From Ustilaginoidea virens (lineage: Eukaryota; Ascomycota; Sordariomycetes; Hypocreales; Clavicipitaceae): DNA of 64,000 nucleotides. Location: the NCBI RefSeq assembly GCF_000687475.1, contig NC_057318.1, positions 3,596,001-3,660,000 on the forward strand, given 5' to 3'. A program made the position numbers and the translations under genes. Below, in pieces: positions 1-10,448 of this stretch (positions are counted from its first letter, which is position 1; each line of letters begins with the position of its first letter). A model generated the notes under the pieces. It did no database searches, was not told where the DNA came from, and worked only from the letters and a program-made list of their open reading frames with translations.

Positions 1-1429
1 CACCGCGATAGACATGTGCTCCAGGTCCTGAGCATTCCATTCGCCGCCCCAACCGCCAAGGTGCTCCAGGAACACGTTGGTGGAGCCGTAGAAAAAGATG
101 AGCGCGCTCTCCACAAACTCAGCGGACGGGTGCCATCGTCTGTTTGAGAGAAGCACAGGCCGGAGATTCCATGCCCAGCCCAGCTCTGCAAAACTCCCTG
201 ACCACCGGCCTAGCGTGAATAATCCAAGCCAGAAGAAGACGCCTCCCTTGATCCAGTGAGCCAGTCCGCTGAAAACAGCCTGGCCTTCCTGTTGCGCTCA
301 CAGTTTGGTGGTTAATGACAACGCGGATCTTGATCTTGCCATTGCCACGAATCTAGAAAGTCTCAGATGATGGATCACTTACAAACAAGCGTGCAAAGGT
401 AACGATCCCCGTGGTCAGAGCTACGAACCCAAACGGCAAGATTACTCGGTCGACAACACGGTAAAAAATACCAAGACAGGCAATCATCCAGTGAGAAACA
501 GCGTTGGCAAGTTTGAGGGATTGTAACAGTCCTGGTCGCCATGACACAAACGTAGCGCCGTCGGCAGTTTTGCCATTGTAGACACTTTCCTCGTCAATAT
601 CTTTTGTCCGGTCATTTAAAGGAGCCTGTTCGTCATGCAGCTCCGAGATGCAATCACTTTGGAGTGACTCTGTGCCAAGCTCTGTGCCAAGCTCTGTCCC
701 CTGCCCACTGTCGTTGGAGAAACGCGGATCGCGCTGAGCGTATGATCCGGGGGGCGTGAGCGGTCGGTGACTTGGAACCGGAGCTGGAACACAATCAAGC
801 ACACGGTTCCGCATTTCCATGCTGTTAGTGTTGCTGTTGCTCTCGCCTTGTCCCGTGGCAGCACCAGTCAGTCGTCCAGTCAGGCGTATGATGACTTGGA
901 GCAAAACTACAAAAGTAGCAATCCATCCGATTTTGTGGTGAGAGTTGTTTGGGTACAGATCTGGCGTCCCGGTGTTGTATACAGCTGCAAGGAGCACACC
1001 GAAACTGTTGACCGCGATGAAGGCAAGTTGTGTACCAAGCGTCAGCCCGGACCGTGCGATGGAAAGCATAACCGCTGGGCAGAGCCGATTGCGTCAGAAG
1101 CCGCGTTATAATAGCATATATATAAATATGTATGCATGCATAGTAGGCTTGAGATACTCACCCACAGGCAAGATAAATACCCAGGCTACGACCATGGACG
1201 CAACATGGCCGTAGATGAGCCCACGACCATCAGGGAGAGCAAAGTAGGTTGGGGGGTATGATTCATGCATGGGGGTTGACCCATTGGCTCCTTGCGCAAC
1301 TGCATCCGCATCCTGCCCATGCCGATGGTCAAGCTGAGTATTGGCAGCTGCAAGTTGGACGAGCAGAAGCAGGGCAAATCCGGTGAGAGTTGAAACCACA
1401 GGAAAAGGCCGTGTATTTCTGGCGGCCAT
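1..1429 (-). CDS. YTP1: YTP1-like multi-pass membrane protein, C-terminus cut by window edge
   Basis: Three exons are visible on the minus strand: 1429-1162, 1074-383 and 288-1 (continuing off the left edge). The introns have GTGAGT and GTAAGT donors and CAG acceptors, and the phases agree. The protein begins with a hydrophobic signal peptide (residues about 1-29) and a short lumenal stretch. Next comes the DUF2427-type membrane domain (SMVVAWVFILPVAVMLSIAR joins across intron 1). A Ser/Pro-rich loop contains a GTEL repeat. The C-terminal Ytp1 domain shows the GGVFFWLGLFTLGRW and GGWGGEWNAQDLEHMSIA patterns. The family consists of integral membrane proteins of uncertain function that resemble mitochondrial electron-transport proteins in yeast. 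Family assignment is firm; function is unknown. The gene is incomplete here. Confidence 0.85.
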
Positions 1430-2633
1430 TGCTCGAGGGGCATGGGTTGGCTGATTGCAGAATGCGGAAGACGCCTCAGCAGCTCTTGTCTTCTTCTTCT
1501 TTCTCGTCTCCCCTTTTCCCCTTCTTCCCCTTCTTCTCTGCTCTATAGCTTGCCGTTTGTGACGCTAAGGAGTATTCTGTACACTTTCGGGTTTTCCCTC
1601 TCGTCTCTTTCAGTCTCTGTGCCCCGAGTCGGAATCGGGGAGATTGATAATGATGATACTTGGCCTTCAGTGTCGGAGTCGTTCCACGGTCTACTTGTAC
1701 CTGTGCAAGCCCAGAATCTCTCGGCATGTAGCAGGACTACAGAGCGTATCAGTCATCCCCCCGCCACTGCCAGTCGCACCTCCAGCGTATGCACCACACC
1801 ACGGGCAGCTCTTGCCTCCTTCGCGATGCGATGGGACGTCGTGGTGGAATAGAGTTGAGGGTCGTTTGGACGATGCTCACTCGCTTTCTGCAGCTGTCGC
1901 AGGCAGCAAAGAGTAGAGAGAAGGGAGACTCTTTTATGACGGACAAAGACGCAGCCCACTCGACAGGCATCCACGTGGTGTGTGTGTGGTGCTGAGGACA
2001 ACGGCAAACTCCAACGAGAAACTGATAGGACGGGCTCGTGGAAAAGAGTCGGGCCATGGTCTTGGAATATACAGACCTTGGATTCGCCCGAGATAACGTC
2101 ATTATCGGCATTGGCCCACCAACCGCGTCGCGATGTCTACCGCAGTGGCGCGAAGCAACTGCGAGAAACTTCGCGAATGTGAGCGCTAAAGATCCGGAGC
2201 TTCCGGCGACAAAGAAAGCTTACACTTGTAGCTGTCTCGACTTCGCGACACTGTCGATTGTCGATTTGTAATCTGAATCTGGGGCTTGCCAACAAGCAAG
2301 CAGCACTGGCGAGCGGGGCGAGAGGGAAGCTCATGTGGATCCGGGTTACGCATCTGCTGCGTCACACGAGCATCCAATCTGCAGCTGGGCAGCTGGCAGC
2401 TGGCGTGCTTGCGGCTGGCGTGCTTGCGGCTGGCAGCCTCCGACATCGGATACTACACCACATGTATCTTGTCTTATACTGATGGGTTGCAAATCGCCTT
2501 TTGACGGGCACATGATATGTACATATGATTGTTATTGCTCGCCCGTGCTCCGTACCCCGTCCGTACTTGGATGCCCATTGACACTTGTGACCATTCATCA
2601 CTTCTGCTATTGGCGCCTTGCAGAACCAGGCGT
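1430..2633. other. intergenic stretch, no gene seen
   Basis: This 1.2-kb stretch lies upstream of the YTP1-like gene and downstream of the hydrolase gene. It holds pyrimidine-rich runs just upstream of the YTP1-like start (about 1490-1530), as in fungal promoters. Near 2395-2440 there is a short imperfect repeat built on GGCAGCTGGC / GCTGGCGTGCTTGCG. Open frames here are short, overlap on both strands and carry no recognisable domain. Confidence 0.6.
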
Positions 2634-3491
2634 TTAGAGAGCGGGTTTTTGTTCCATACACGGCTGCCACTGGTCCTCACCCGTTCGAGCCACAAGGCCA
2701 TCTCTTGAAAGCTTCTCGAGAATCTGTACGACGCCTCTGCGAGCCGCTGGGTGGACCTCGACAGAGACATGTCGATACATGACCTTGACAATGTCCATGG
2801 CAGTCCACATGTCTGCATTGGCCTGCGGGCTCTTGCCAGTCCGTATGGTCTGCAAAACCTCGTCTATTCGACGCTGTCGGTGCTGGATATATTCCGCAAT
2901 CTTGCCCGGCCCGTCGTCCAGCACAGGGCCATGGCCGGGATAGGCCCTGCCGCAAAACAGCCGCCGCATTCTGCCGAGACTCGAAAGATACTCGCCCATG
3001 TCTTCGAAGACGGCGGTGCCGTGCCCGAGCACGTTGTCGGCCGTGAACATGGCGTCCTCCTCTGCGAGAACAAACACCATGTGGTCTCGGGTATGACCTG
3101 GCGCATGAGCAGCCGTCAAGGTGGCGCCGTCGACCTGGAATACTTGGCCGTCAACGATGGCGAGTTGCCCCGGTCCGGGTTCGCACTTGTAGACCCTGAC
3201 CCCCGGGACTGCCGTGACAAGGTCGGCGACGCCGCCGCTGTGGTCGTGGTGCCAGTGGGAAATAATGGCCGTTTCCACGGTTGCATTTTCCTCGGCCAGG
3301 GTGGACTTTAGGGATTCGATCCAAGCCTGTCGTCCTTCGCCCGTGTCGATGAGAATGCGGCGATGGCCCTGCCCGAGCAAGTAGGTGTTTGTTCCTTGCA
3401 GGGTAAATTTCCCGGGGTTGCCTCCAAGGATGCGGATACAGCGTGCACTCAAACGCTGGATGGCTGGAAGGGTAGCCAGCTGGGTAGCCAT
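2634..3491 (-). CDS. LACTB2-like metallo-beta-lactamase-fold hydrolase
   Basis: This is a single-exon frame of 285 aa with an ATG at 3491. The metallo-beta-lactamase metal ligands are present: the H-x-H-x-D-H motif in SHWHHDHSGG (about residues 78-87), the APGHT histidine (about 133), the aspartate in FTADNVLG (about 152) and the histidine in YPGHGP (about 187). Length and layout match the LACTB2 / PksB-type group, which has a C-terminal winged-helix region. Animal LACTB2 is an endoribonuclease. Fungal relatives also include the stand-alone thioesterase-like partners of non-reducing polyketide synthases. No polyketide synthase lies nearby, so a general hydrolase role is the safer reading. Fold and metal site are seen; the substrate is not known. 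Confidence 0.85.
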   Translation of the reverse strand: MATQLATLPAIQRLSARCIRILGGNPGKFTLQGTNTYLLGQGHRRILIDTGEGRQAWIESLKSTLAEENATVETAIISHWHHDHSGGVADLVTAVPGVRVYKCEPGPGQLAIVDGQVFQVDGATLTAAHAPGHTRDHMVFVLAEEDAMFTADNVLGHGTAVFEDMGEYLSSLGRMRRLFCGRAYPGHGPVLDDGPGKIAEYIQHRQRRIDEVLQTIRTGKSPQANADMWTAMDIVKVMYRHVSVEVHPAARRGVVQILEKLSRDGLVARTGEDQWQPCMEQKPAL

Positions 3492-4444
3492 GGCTTTCTT
3501 TCTCTCTCGTCTCGGCTTTCTTTCCTTCCTTCCTCCCTCCCCACCCTCAATACCTAGGGTAAGTAAATACCTTGGACTTGCCCGCCCCTGACCTGTATAC
3601 TCGAGAACCTACCCAGGTGAGAGGTCGGAACCTGTGGGTAGGGAAGGAGTAAGCGGTATTTGGCGATGGAAAACTCCGGCGAATGAGTAATTTGTTGGCG
3701 CTTGGGAAAAGGCGACGAAGTGCTTTCTTGTTCCTCTGGCTGAGGCAAAGCGCAGACCCGGCTCGGGTTACTTGACGACGACAGTGTCCCAGGCAGTGTC
3801 CAAAAATCCCCGATGCGAATAGCAAATGTTTGCCGTCCCCAACTTCCAGCACCAGAACAGACCGGTTCATCTCATGCCTTTGGTAGCGGAGAAGGCGGCA
3901 GCCTTGTGGCCTAGGTGTGGGTAGCTGCTGCACGGAGTACCGTGTACGGAGTACGAGACAGGCCTGGCCAACGGATCTAGGTAGCGGGTACCTGGTTAGA
4001 TTGTGCTGTGCAAGCTACTTCGCAGTAGCCTCGGTTTTCATCGGATGGGTCCGTCACGCCCGGCACACGATAACCGTTGAACACCCGAAAAGTCTGGTCG
4101 AAATAATCCCCCAAAAAAAAGAAGGGAGCAACGGGAATAGCAACGGGAATAGCAAAGGTCGGTCGCTACATAAAATCACGCATCCCGTTCGGCCACAGAC
4201 AGGACCGAGTAGCCATGAGGCCCATGGAGGTACTCTGGAAACAACAACTCCTGATTCAAGACGTCGTCGTATATTCTGCCTGGGGCATCACGGAAGCCAC
4301 TCGGATTGAATGACCGCGTCCTCTGTCCTTGCCATCAGCCCTGTCCCGTCTCCTTGCGGGAAAGCTCTGCGGCACCACGTTCTGGGGCTCCAAGCCAACA
4401 GAATACGGCCAACCGAGAGCCGATAGCCCTGCCTTTTTGCGCAC
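3492..4444. other. intergenic stretch with paired GGAGTAC motifs
   Basis: This divergent promoter region lies between the hydrolase (minus) and the mitochondrial carrier (plus). At 3931-3955 there are two close copies of CACGGAGTAC / TACGGAGTAC, a motif family that recurs across the window. A CTAGGTA-type motif lies near 3970-3990. Around 4130-4155 there is a short tandem GGGAATAGCAAC repeat. No gene is evident. Confidence 0.55.
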
Positions 4445-5506
4445 GTGGCCTTGATCGCAACTCGACCAGCAGATATCTGCGAGTCGCGACACGCTGTTTC
4501 CGGAGCCTCCACAACACCAGCAGCAGCGGCAGCGGCAGCGGCAGCGGCGGCGGCGGCTTCGGGCCCAGGGACGCCCGGAATGTCGGCCGACTTTTGGGCC
4601 GGCTACCTCAGCGGCGCCGTGGGAATCCTCGTGGGCAATCCCCTCGACATCACCAAGGTTCGACTGCAGGCCGGCCAGGCCGCGACCAGGAGCCCGCGCA
4701 TTCGGGGCCCCGCGGCTCTGGCAGCGGGCACGGCTGCTCCCGTCCTCGGGTACGGCGCCCTGAACGCCATGCTCTTCATGTCGTATAATCGCTGCGAGCC
4801 GGCGCTGCAGGCCGCCTTCGCGTCGGATAACAGCCTCGCCGCGACCTGGCTTGCCGGCGCCCTCGGCGGCCTCGCCACCTGGGTAGTGAGCGCCCCGACC
4901 GAGCTCGTCAAGTGCCGCGCCCAGCTGTCTGCGACTCGGGAGTCCAGCTGGCGCATCGCGCGGGACGTCTGCCAGGCCCAGGGGCTTCGCGGGCTGTACC
5001 TGGGCGGACTGCTGACGGCCACAAGAGACAGCGTCGGCTACGGCTTCTACTTCTGGTCGTACGAGCTGGCCCATAGCTGGTGGCCGTCAGCGGCAGCAGC
5101 AGCAGCAGCCGCAGAACCTCAAGGCCACGCCCTTTCCACGCAGCCAGAGACCCCGAGGATCCTGCTCTGCGGGGGCCTCGCGGGGGTCGTCACTTGGGCC
5201 AGCGTGTTCCCGCTCGACGCCATCAAGACCCGTGTGCAAACCCAGCATGCGACCGTCCAGCAAGAGGCTGCCGCGTTGCCAAGGAGCCCCAACCCGGCGT
5301 CATGCGCCGCGCTCAGGCCGCCGGGATCCATGGAAATCGCCCGACTCATGTTCCGGCAAGGTGGGTTGAGCATATTCTTCCGGGGATTGACTGTCTGCAG
5401 CATCCGTGCTTTCGTTGTCAACGCAGTTCAGTGGGCAGTGTACGAATGGGTCATGGCCGGGCTGGTTCAAGCGTCACAGAAGGAAGACGGCGCCGCGGCA
5501 AAGTGA
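4445..5506 (+). CDS. mitochondrial carrier family (SLC25) transporter
   Basis: The frame encodes 353 aa and shows all three carrier repeats. The signature P-x-D/E-x-x-K/R appears as PLDITKVRLQ, PTELVKCRAQ and PLDAIKTRVQ. These proteins form six-helix transporters of the mitochondrial inner membrane. The matrix loop of repeat 1 carries GYGALNAMLF, as in carnitine/amino-acid-type carriers, but I cannot name the substrate. Two Met codons are possible starts, at 4445 and at 4580 (GMSADFWAGYLSG). The second begins right at the first helix and may be the true start, because the residues between are mostly a poly-alanine run. A second alanine run lies in the loop near 5093-5118. Both runs come from trinucleotide repeats. 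No intron is needed. Confidence 0.85.
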   Translation: MALIATRPADICESRHAVSGASTTPAAAAAAAAAAAAASGPGTPGMSADFWAGYLSGAVGILVGNPLDITKVRLQAGQAATRSPRIRGPAALAAGTAAPVLGYGALNAMLFMSYNRCEPALQAAFASDNSLAATWLAGALGGLATWVVSAPTELVKCRAQLSATRESSWRIARDVCQAQGLRGLYLGGLLTATRDSVGYGFYFWSYELAHSWWPSAAAAAAAAEPQGHALSTQPETPRILLCGGLAGVVTWASVFPLDAIKTRVQTQHATVQQEAAALPRSPNPASCAALRPPGSMEIARLMFRQGGLSIFFRGLTVCSIRAFVVNAVQWAVYEWVMAGLVQASQKEDGAAAK

Positions 5507-6182
5507 AACAATGCAAGCATGCGCAAATAGATGGCTTGAGAGCACTGGAGCTGCTGATGCAGCTGTTACGTTCGGACCGCAGCAGCGTGTCAGAAACCTG
5601 CAGTCGACATATCGGGTCCAAGCAGTAACCGGTCATCATCGTCGCAAACTCTACGTCAACCACGCACCGCACGTATGTACGGTATACAAGTCTGTTTAGC
5701 AGCCAAGACAACGGGCAACCTGCCCGCCCCAGAGACATTGATGAATACCCCTGTGTTCGCGCAATACATCTAAGCATAAACCAGACGGGACACGTTCCCA
5801 AAGCCAGACGAACCGGGCACCCAGCTGCTGCATATTAAATCAGAGGGGAGGTGGCACCGCAACTACCAAGCCAACCGAAATCAAGCGACCAGAGCGCGCA
5901 CCCTGCCACGCATGCATGTCGGGCTCTCCAACAAGAGAGACATTTTGCCTTCCCGTTGCGCGTTGCGTCGCCGTGCTGGATTTAAACGCAATATCAGACA
6001 TGATGGCGACAGGGCAAGAAATCTTGCCACAAAGGCGAGCTGACCGAATGAATGATCCTTATCACAGCTTGATAGATAGATTCTCTCACACCGTTTGAAG
6101 CAGAATCCCGCCGCGCTTGTATTTCTTTCAAGAAGGGCGGGCGGGCGGGCGAGACCTTTTATGCACGTATCGGGACTCTCAG
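5507..6182. other. convergent intergenic region
   Basis: This is the 3' region between the carrier (plus) and the RSC subunit (minus), so it probably holds both 3' UTRs and terminators. A short GGGC tandem (about 6135-6151) is the only repeat seen. No gene is visible. Confidence 0.5.
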
Positions 6183-9100
6183 CTACGCATTTATTTGCCA
6201 GCCCTGTAAGCCGGCGGCTCGCTGCCATTCGACTGTCTGATCATTGTAACAAAGGAGCCACCGGGTGATTGCGGTGGCCGCTTGGGTGGCGATGGAGTCG
6301 CTTTCACCATCTTCAACCGGAGTGGATGCACTTGAATGTTCGGCTCCAGACTGCTGCCCTTCGTACCACTTCATCTTCTTACTCTTGCGATCTGCTAGCC
6401 ATGCCTCACGACCCGCAAGATACTTAGCGCTATGTCCTATTCCAGCGTCCTGAGGAGAAAGCCGGTTATTTTTCCGTTTCAGTGGAGGTCCCGCGAAAAA
6501 CAAGACGCGGCCGTCTCCATCATGTTGGTAATTGCGACGGATCTGCTCATCGAGGGCAGCGTTTATGTTGTCTGGCAGTGTGTAGACCTCTGGTGGTCTC
6601 GGGGGATTGTATACGTTTGTGGCGGTAGCATTGCAGGCCGCTGCGCTAAACGAGGTTCGTCCAGGTGGCTGGTGATTGTAGGTCATGGCAGCAGACGGGC
6701 TCACCGTGTGTTGCGAATGGTTGAAGGCTGGTGGCTGTTGAGAGAATGCGGGCGCAATGTTTGGGACATAACCAGTCTGTTGCTGCTGGTGCTGCTGGTG
6801 CTGCTGGTGCTGCTGCTTCTGGTATTGCATTGGCCGAGTGTTGATTTGTGAAGCCACCGCTGGTGGGGGAGGGTTGGGAACCGGCACGGGTGTCTGTTGG
6901 ACTATGTGGCCGTTGACACCAGGCGTCGTCGGCGCAAATTGGCCAGCAACCATGTTGTTGTTGTTGTACTGACCCGATGGGAGAGATGATGGGGGGGTGG
7001 GCCCAGCAAACGCGGATAGCGGGCTTCTAACGGCATCCATCGGGCTCGTGGGTAAGGCCGAAGACCTTGCGACAACATCCGACGATGCCTCCAGAGGTGT
7101 TGGCATTGACGGCGGCGGCGTCGGTTCTGGTGGAGGCGATTCCTGTCGGGTCGGAAAGGTTAGCCTTGAATTTGACCTGGAGAGCCCGAGTTCCAGTCTT
7201 GTAGAAAAGTCTGTCTCGAACGAGGATCCCCAAATCGCCAAACATCCGAACCTCTTGTTCACTCACGTTTGGCTCAAGGGGTCTCCGATGCACAGCGCCA
7301 ACTATCGGCGGGGCGTTTGGGCTGCCCCAAGTAGGTCGGGGAAGCTCATCGGTTTCTTTCGCGTCTTCGCGCAACAAGTGCTTGATGGGGCTTGGTATCT
7401 TCCTCATACGACGTGGTGCGTCGAAAAGATCCATTTCGTAATCCCTGTCTCGGACTTCGTCTGGGACACAGCTCGCCCAGGTTTTGATCTTGTTGAACCG
7501 GAACTTTTCCTCGTTGTAGCGCGATTCGCAGACATAGACTTCACTTGCTGACGGGAGGCCTCTAGGTCTTCCCTTGTTGAACCGGGTGACGAACATGACA
7601 AAACATCGTTCGACGATCTCGCTCACTTGGTGATCCCGATACTGACCTGTTTTGACCACTTCATGTTCGAAAAAATGTTTTTCATACCGATGCACCGTCT
7701 GCTCTGGACGGTAGTACCAACATGCGTTGACCCATTTCTGCCCGGCCCCATCTTGCCAGGTTCTGAAGATCTGGGCAACAATCGGTTTTGCGAGGTCATT
7801 TGGGTTTCGAATGTGGATCCAATCACCTGTTGAATACATGATCAGCCTATGACACTGATTCCCCGGGCCGGAAGGGGAGACGAGGGGGGGGGGATAATTT
7901 CATCGGGCAATATGACTTACCGACTTTCCAAATACGTCCGTCATGCTGAATCTCACCCAGGGGTAGCTTGCCATCTTCATCCCTAAAGTCATCATCCGGC
8001 CTAGCCTTTTCCTGCTCCGCTAGAGATCGCGATTGTCTCTGAAGTTCAGTAGCAGCGAGATAAACGGCGCTTCCATCCTCATTGTAAAGTCTTGCATTAT
8101 CAAACATCAGCTCGATATCCTTCTGGAGATCGTCGACATTGCGGTACTTCTTGCGTTTGGCCTTCTTTTTGATATTGTCCAGAGCGATAGGGTTAGTGAT
8201 GGTTTGATAGTAATCCGCCATGGCGACTTTGTCCGGAAGCTTTTCAAACGGCAGTATGAGAAGGTTTCCCTCCTTGTCTTTGAACTTTCTCAGCCCCCGA
8301 AGGATTGAGGTTATGCGAGCCTCCATCGGTGTTGGCACCGTGGGGGGCCGGCCCCTCTTTTTGTGCATCTCGTCGTCGACATCGTCATCCCGTTCTTTGC
8401 GTCCGCTGGGCGTCTGCTGCCCTCGAACACGTCTTCCCTTGCGACTCCGTTGCCGATCAGCATCATCAGACGAGTAGTCATCCTCTTCATCATCCTCCCC
8501 ATCATCGCCCTTGTCCGCATCTTCCTCATCCTCCTCATCGTCGTTTTGATATTGCAGCGACACAGAGTCTTCCACAGGAGGGAGTTCGCCCAGATCGGGC
8601 AGTTTCGCATCGTCGGAAGATATGTCCCCCTTGGCAGCCAGCTGCTGCAACTTCTCGCTAAATATATCCCGCAGACGAACGGCGGCGGCAAATACTGGTG
8701 CGGAAGGACGATTATACACCTGAGCATTGTGACAGATTTGGGCGACATCTGCGACAAAGCCCGAGAAAGCCTGGTATTGCTTCTTCTGGATTTTCCCCTA
8801 AAGTCAAAGTTAGAATCCCTCTTTTTTTTAAGAAAAAAAAATATAATTCTTCGTTTACATGGCTTCCGTACGCGAATGGTGCTGAATGCAACAGGATGAG
8901 TAATGACGTCGAAATAATCCGGCAATGTACGTCGGTTAGGGATGCGCTGAAAAGCTGCCGCAAGTTCTTCACCGCTGGAGGAAAACAATGAAAGCTTAGT
9001 ACATGTATTCAGGTCTCTGCAAGTGTTGCATGTTGCATCAGTGACTCACTCCTCTTGGATTGTAGAAAGGTAAGTTGTCAGACTCTGTATCACCTGAAAA

Positions 9101-9255
9101 ACGTCTTTCTCGCCCTCTTCAGATGCGCGATTCTCGGCATCAGTGGGTGCTGTGCTGGCGCTTTCTTTCATTTCCACGTCTTGATCTGCTTCCTTGACCT
9201 CGATCGAACCGCTCGCATCGTCCACAGTACTGCGCTGGTCGGACATCTCCACCAA
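6183..9255 (-). CDS. RSC1: RSC chromatin-remodelling subunit, two bromodomains plus BAH (Rsc1/Rsc2-like)
   Basis: Five exons on the minus strand: 9255-9050, 8974-8872, 8797-7921, 7826-7267 and 7142-6183, giving about 901 aa. Phases agree at every join. The first bromodomain is split by two introns (AFQRIPNRRTLPDYFDVI, then AFSTIR joined to GKIQKKQYQAFSGF, ending CHNAQVYNRPSAPVF). An acidic, basic-flanked linker follows (about residues 150-215). The second bromodomain contains MADYYQTITNPIALDNI and MFDNARLYNEDGS. A BAH domain follows (GDWIHIRNPND to the YVCESRYNEE region). The tail is Pro/Gln-rich with a CAG-type repeat near 6780-6825. Rsc1/Rsc2 are alternative nuclear RSC subunits that bind acetylated histones. 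The fourth intron (7266-7143, GTGAGT donor, GCTAAC branch site, CAG acceptor) is my inference from the frame change. The next gene, FUN14, is divergent. Confidence 0.9.
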
Positions 9256-9697
9256 GATTATAAAAAAAAAAAAAGAAAGAAAGAAAGAAAAGAAAGTGAG
9301 TTATGCCGGATTAATCGCGGATTTTTCGCATCAGTTCCAACGTCATCACAACACAAGTAATTGTTACCGCCGAGCGCTATTTCAAAGGCAGACAGCACTT
9401 GTCGCGGCTTGTTTCGAAAAGGCTACATTACATTGTTCAGTCTTCCATTCACGCGCCCTGCCTGTGTCAGGTGTTATGGCTGACTCATCAGAACAGGCCC
9501 GTTTTGGCCAATCAGATACTGTCATTGCTGTGGGCTTTCTGCAAGGGCACCGGGCCGCACAGTGCGATTGGCTCTAACTGCGATCGGCTTGTTCGATTCG
9601 GCGGGCCATGAGGACTCGAAGGCTGATAACGTACCCTGTTCAACAGCAAGCTTCGCATGACATAGTGGCTCGATTGTCATCTGCCGTTTCTTTCATC
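9256..9697. other. divergent promoter region, RSC subunit / FUN14
   Basis: This 440-bp spacer separates two divergently transcribed genes. It contains an A-rich run next to the RSC start (9258-9292, poly-A then AAAG repeats). A CCAAT box on the plus strand (GGCCAATCAG near 9507) and a GATTGG near 9566 are CCAAT-type sites in suitable promoter positions. No gene is present. Confidence 0.5.
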
Positions 9698-10403
9698 ATG
9701 AATAGGATACTGATCCCCCGAACCTTGCGCGGACCTAGGCGATTCCTTGCAGTCGGCATCAGTGCGGCGGCATGCACCAGTTGCCTCGTGTTTCGCAATC
9801 CAAATGTTCAACTCCATGTCCAATCACCCGTTGAGAGGCCCTCGACGACTCCTAGAACTACAGTTCAGCGCTCTGGATTCTCAACCAGCGTCATACGCCA
9901 AATTTCCAGTGGTAGTCTCGCGGGTCAGTATATCGATTTTCTATCTAGCCGTGTCTAGCTAGAGTCGTCATACCCTGGTTTTGACCGTTCAAACTAATGC
10001 TATCTGGGTTGGCAGGTTGCCTCACAGGGCTTCTCGCTGCCATGCTCTCGAAAACGCTGATATTCATTGGAAGCTTGATTGCCTTATCATTGCACGTGAG
10101 TTGTCTTAAATACTCGGGTTTTTTTTTTGTGTCTCGCGAACTGCTCGAGTCTCTCTGCCGTGTTCGCGCCACTGGTACAGAGAGGAGCGTACTATGCCAG
10201 TTCTGCCGTGACCGCATCCCGTACCAGAGTTAACGATATCCTCTCAAAAGATCTCGTCCAGATTCCATCGGGGCTTTTCCTACATGCCCCGGATCAGTCG
10301 TCTGCTTGGATCGTCGACGATTTATCAGGCTGGCGTGGAAAACCCGTGGTTCACATCTTCGTTTGCGGTAGCATTTGCGCTGGCCACTTTCGCACGTCTG
10401 TAG
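9698..10403 (+). CDS. FUN14-family mitochondrial outer-membrane protein
   Basis: Exon 1 (9698-9923) encodes a basic, Ser/Arg-rich N-terminus that looks like a mitochondrial targeting region and ends ISSGSLAG. Exon 2 (10016-10095) encodes GCLTGLLAAMLSKTLIFIGS, the typical first FUN14 helix. The last exon ends with NPWFTSSFAVAFALATFARL and a stop at 10401, the second FUN14 helix. Family members (FUNDC1 in animals) sit in the mitochondrial outer membrane and act in mitophagy and lipid contacts. The join between exon 2 and the last exon is uncertain. A GTGAGT donor at 10096 is clear, but the only acceptor that keeps frame in one step is a weak GAG at 10229. Two smaller introns are also possible. 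The ATG at 9698 was chosen over an in-frame one at 9608. The stop lies 46 bp from the convergent AMPP stop. Confidence 0.75.
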
Positions 10404-10448
10404 ACAAGATCACTCGAGTGCTCATACTGTATTATCCTCGGGTTTTAC

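Noticed and set aside
4256..5074. Minus-strand open frame of 272 codons over the mitochondrial carrier
   Set aside because: It is antisense to a clear SLC25 gene with all three signatures on the plus strand.
2634..5506. Metallo-beta-lactamase hydrolase plus carrier as part of a polyketide cluster
   Set aside because: Some fungal clusters include such a hydrolase, but no polyketide synthase, oxygenase or cluster regulator lies within the window.
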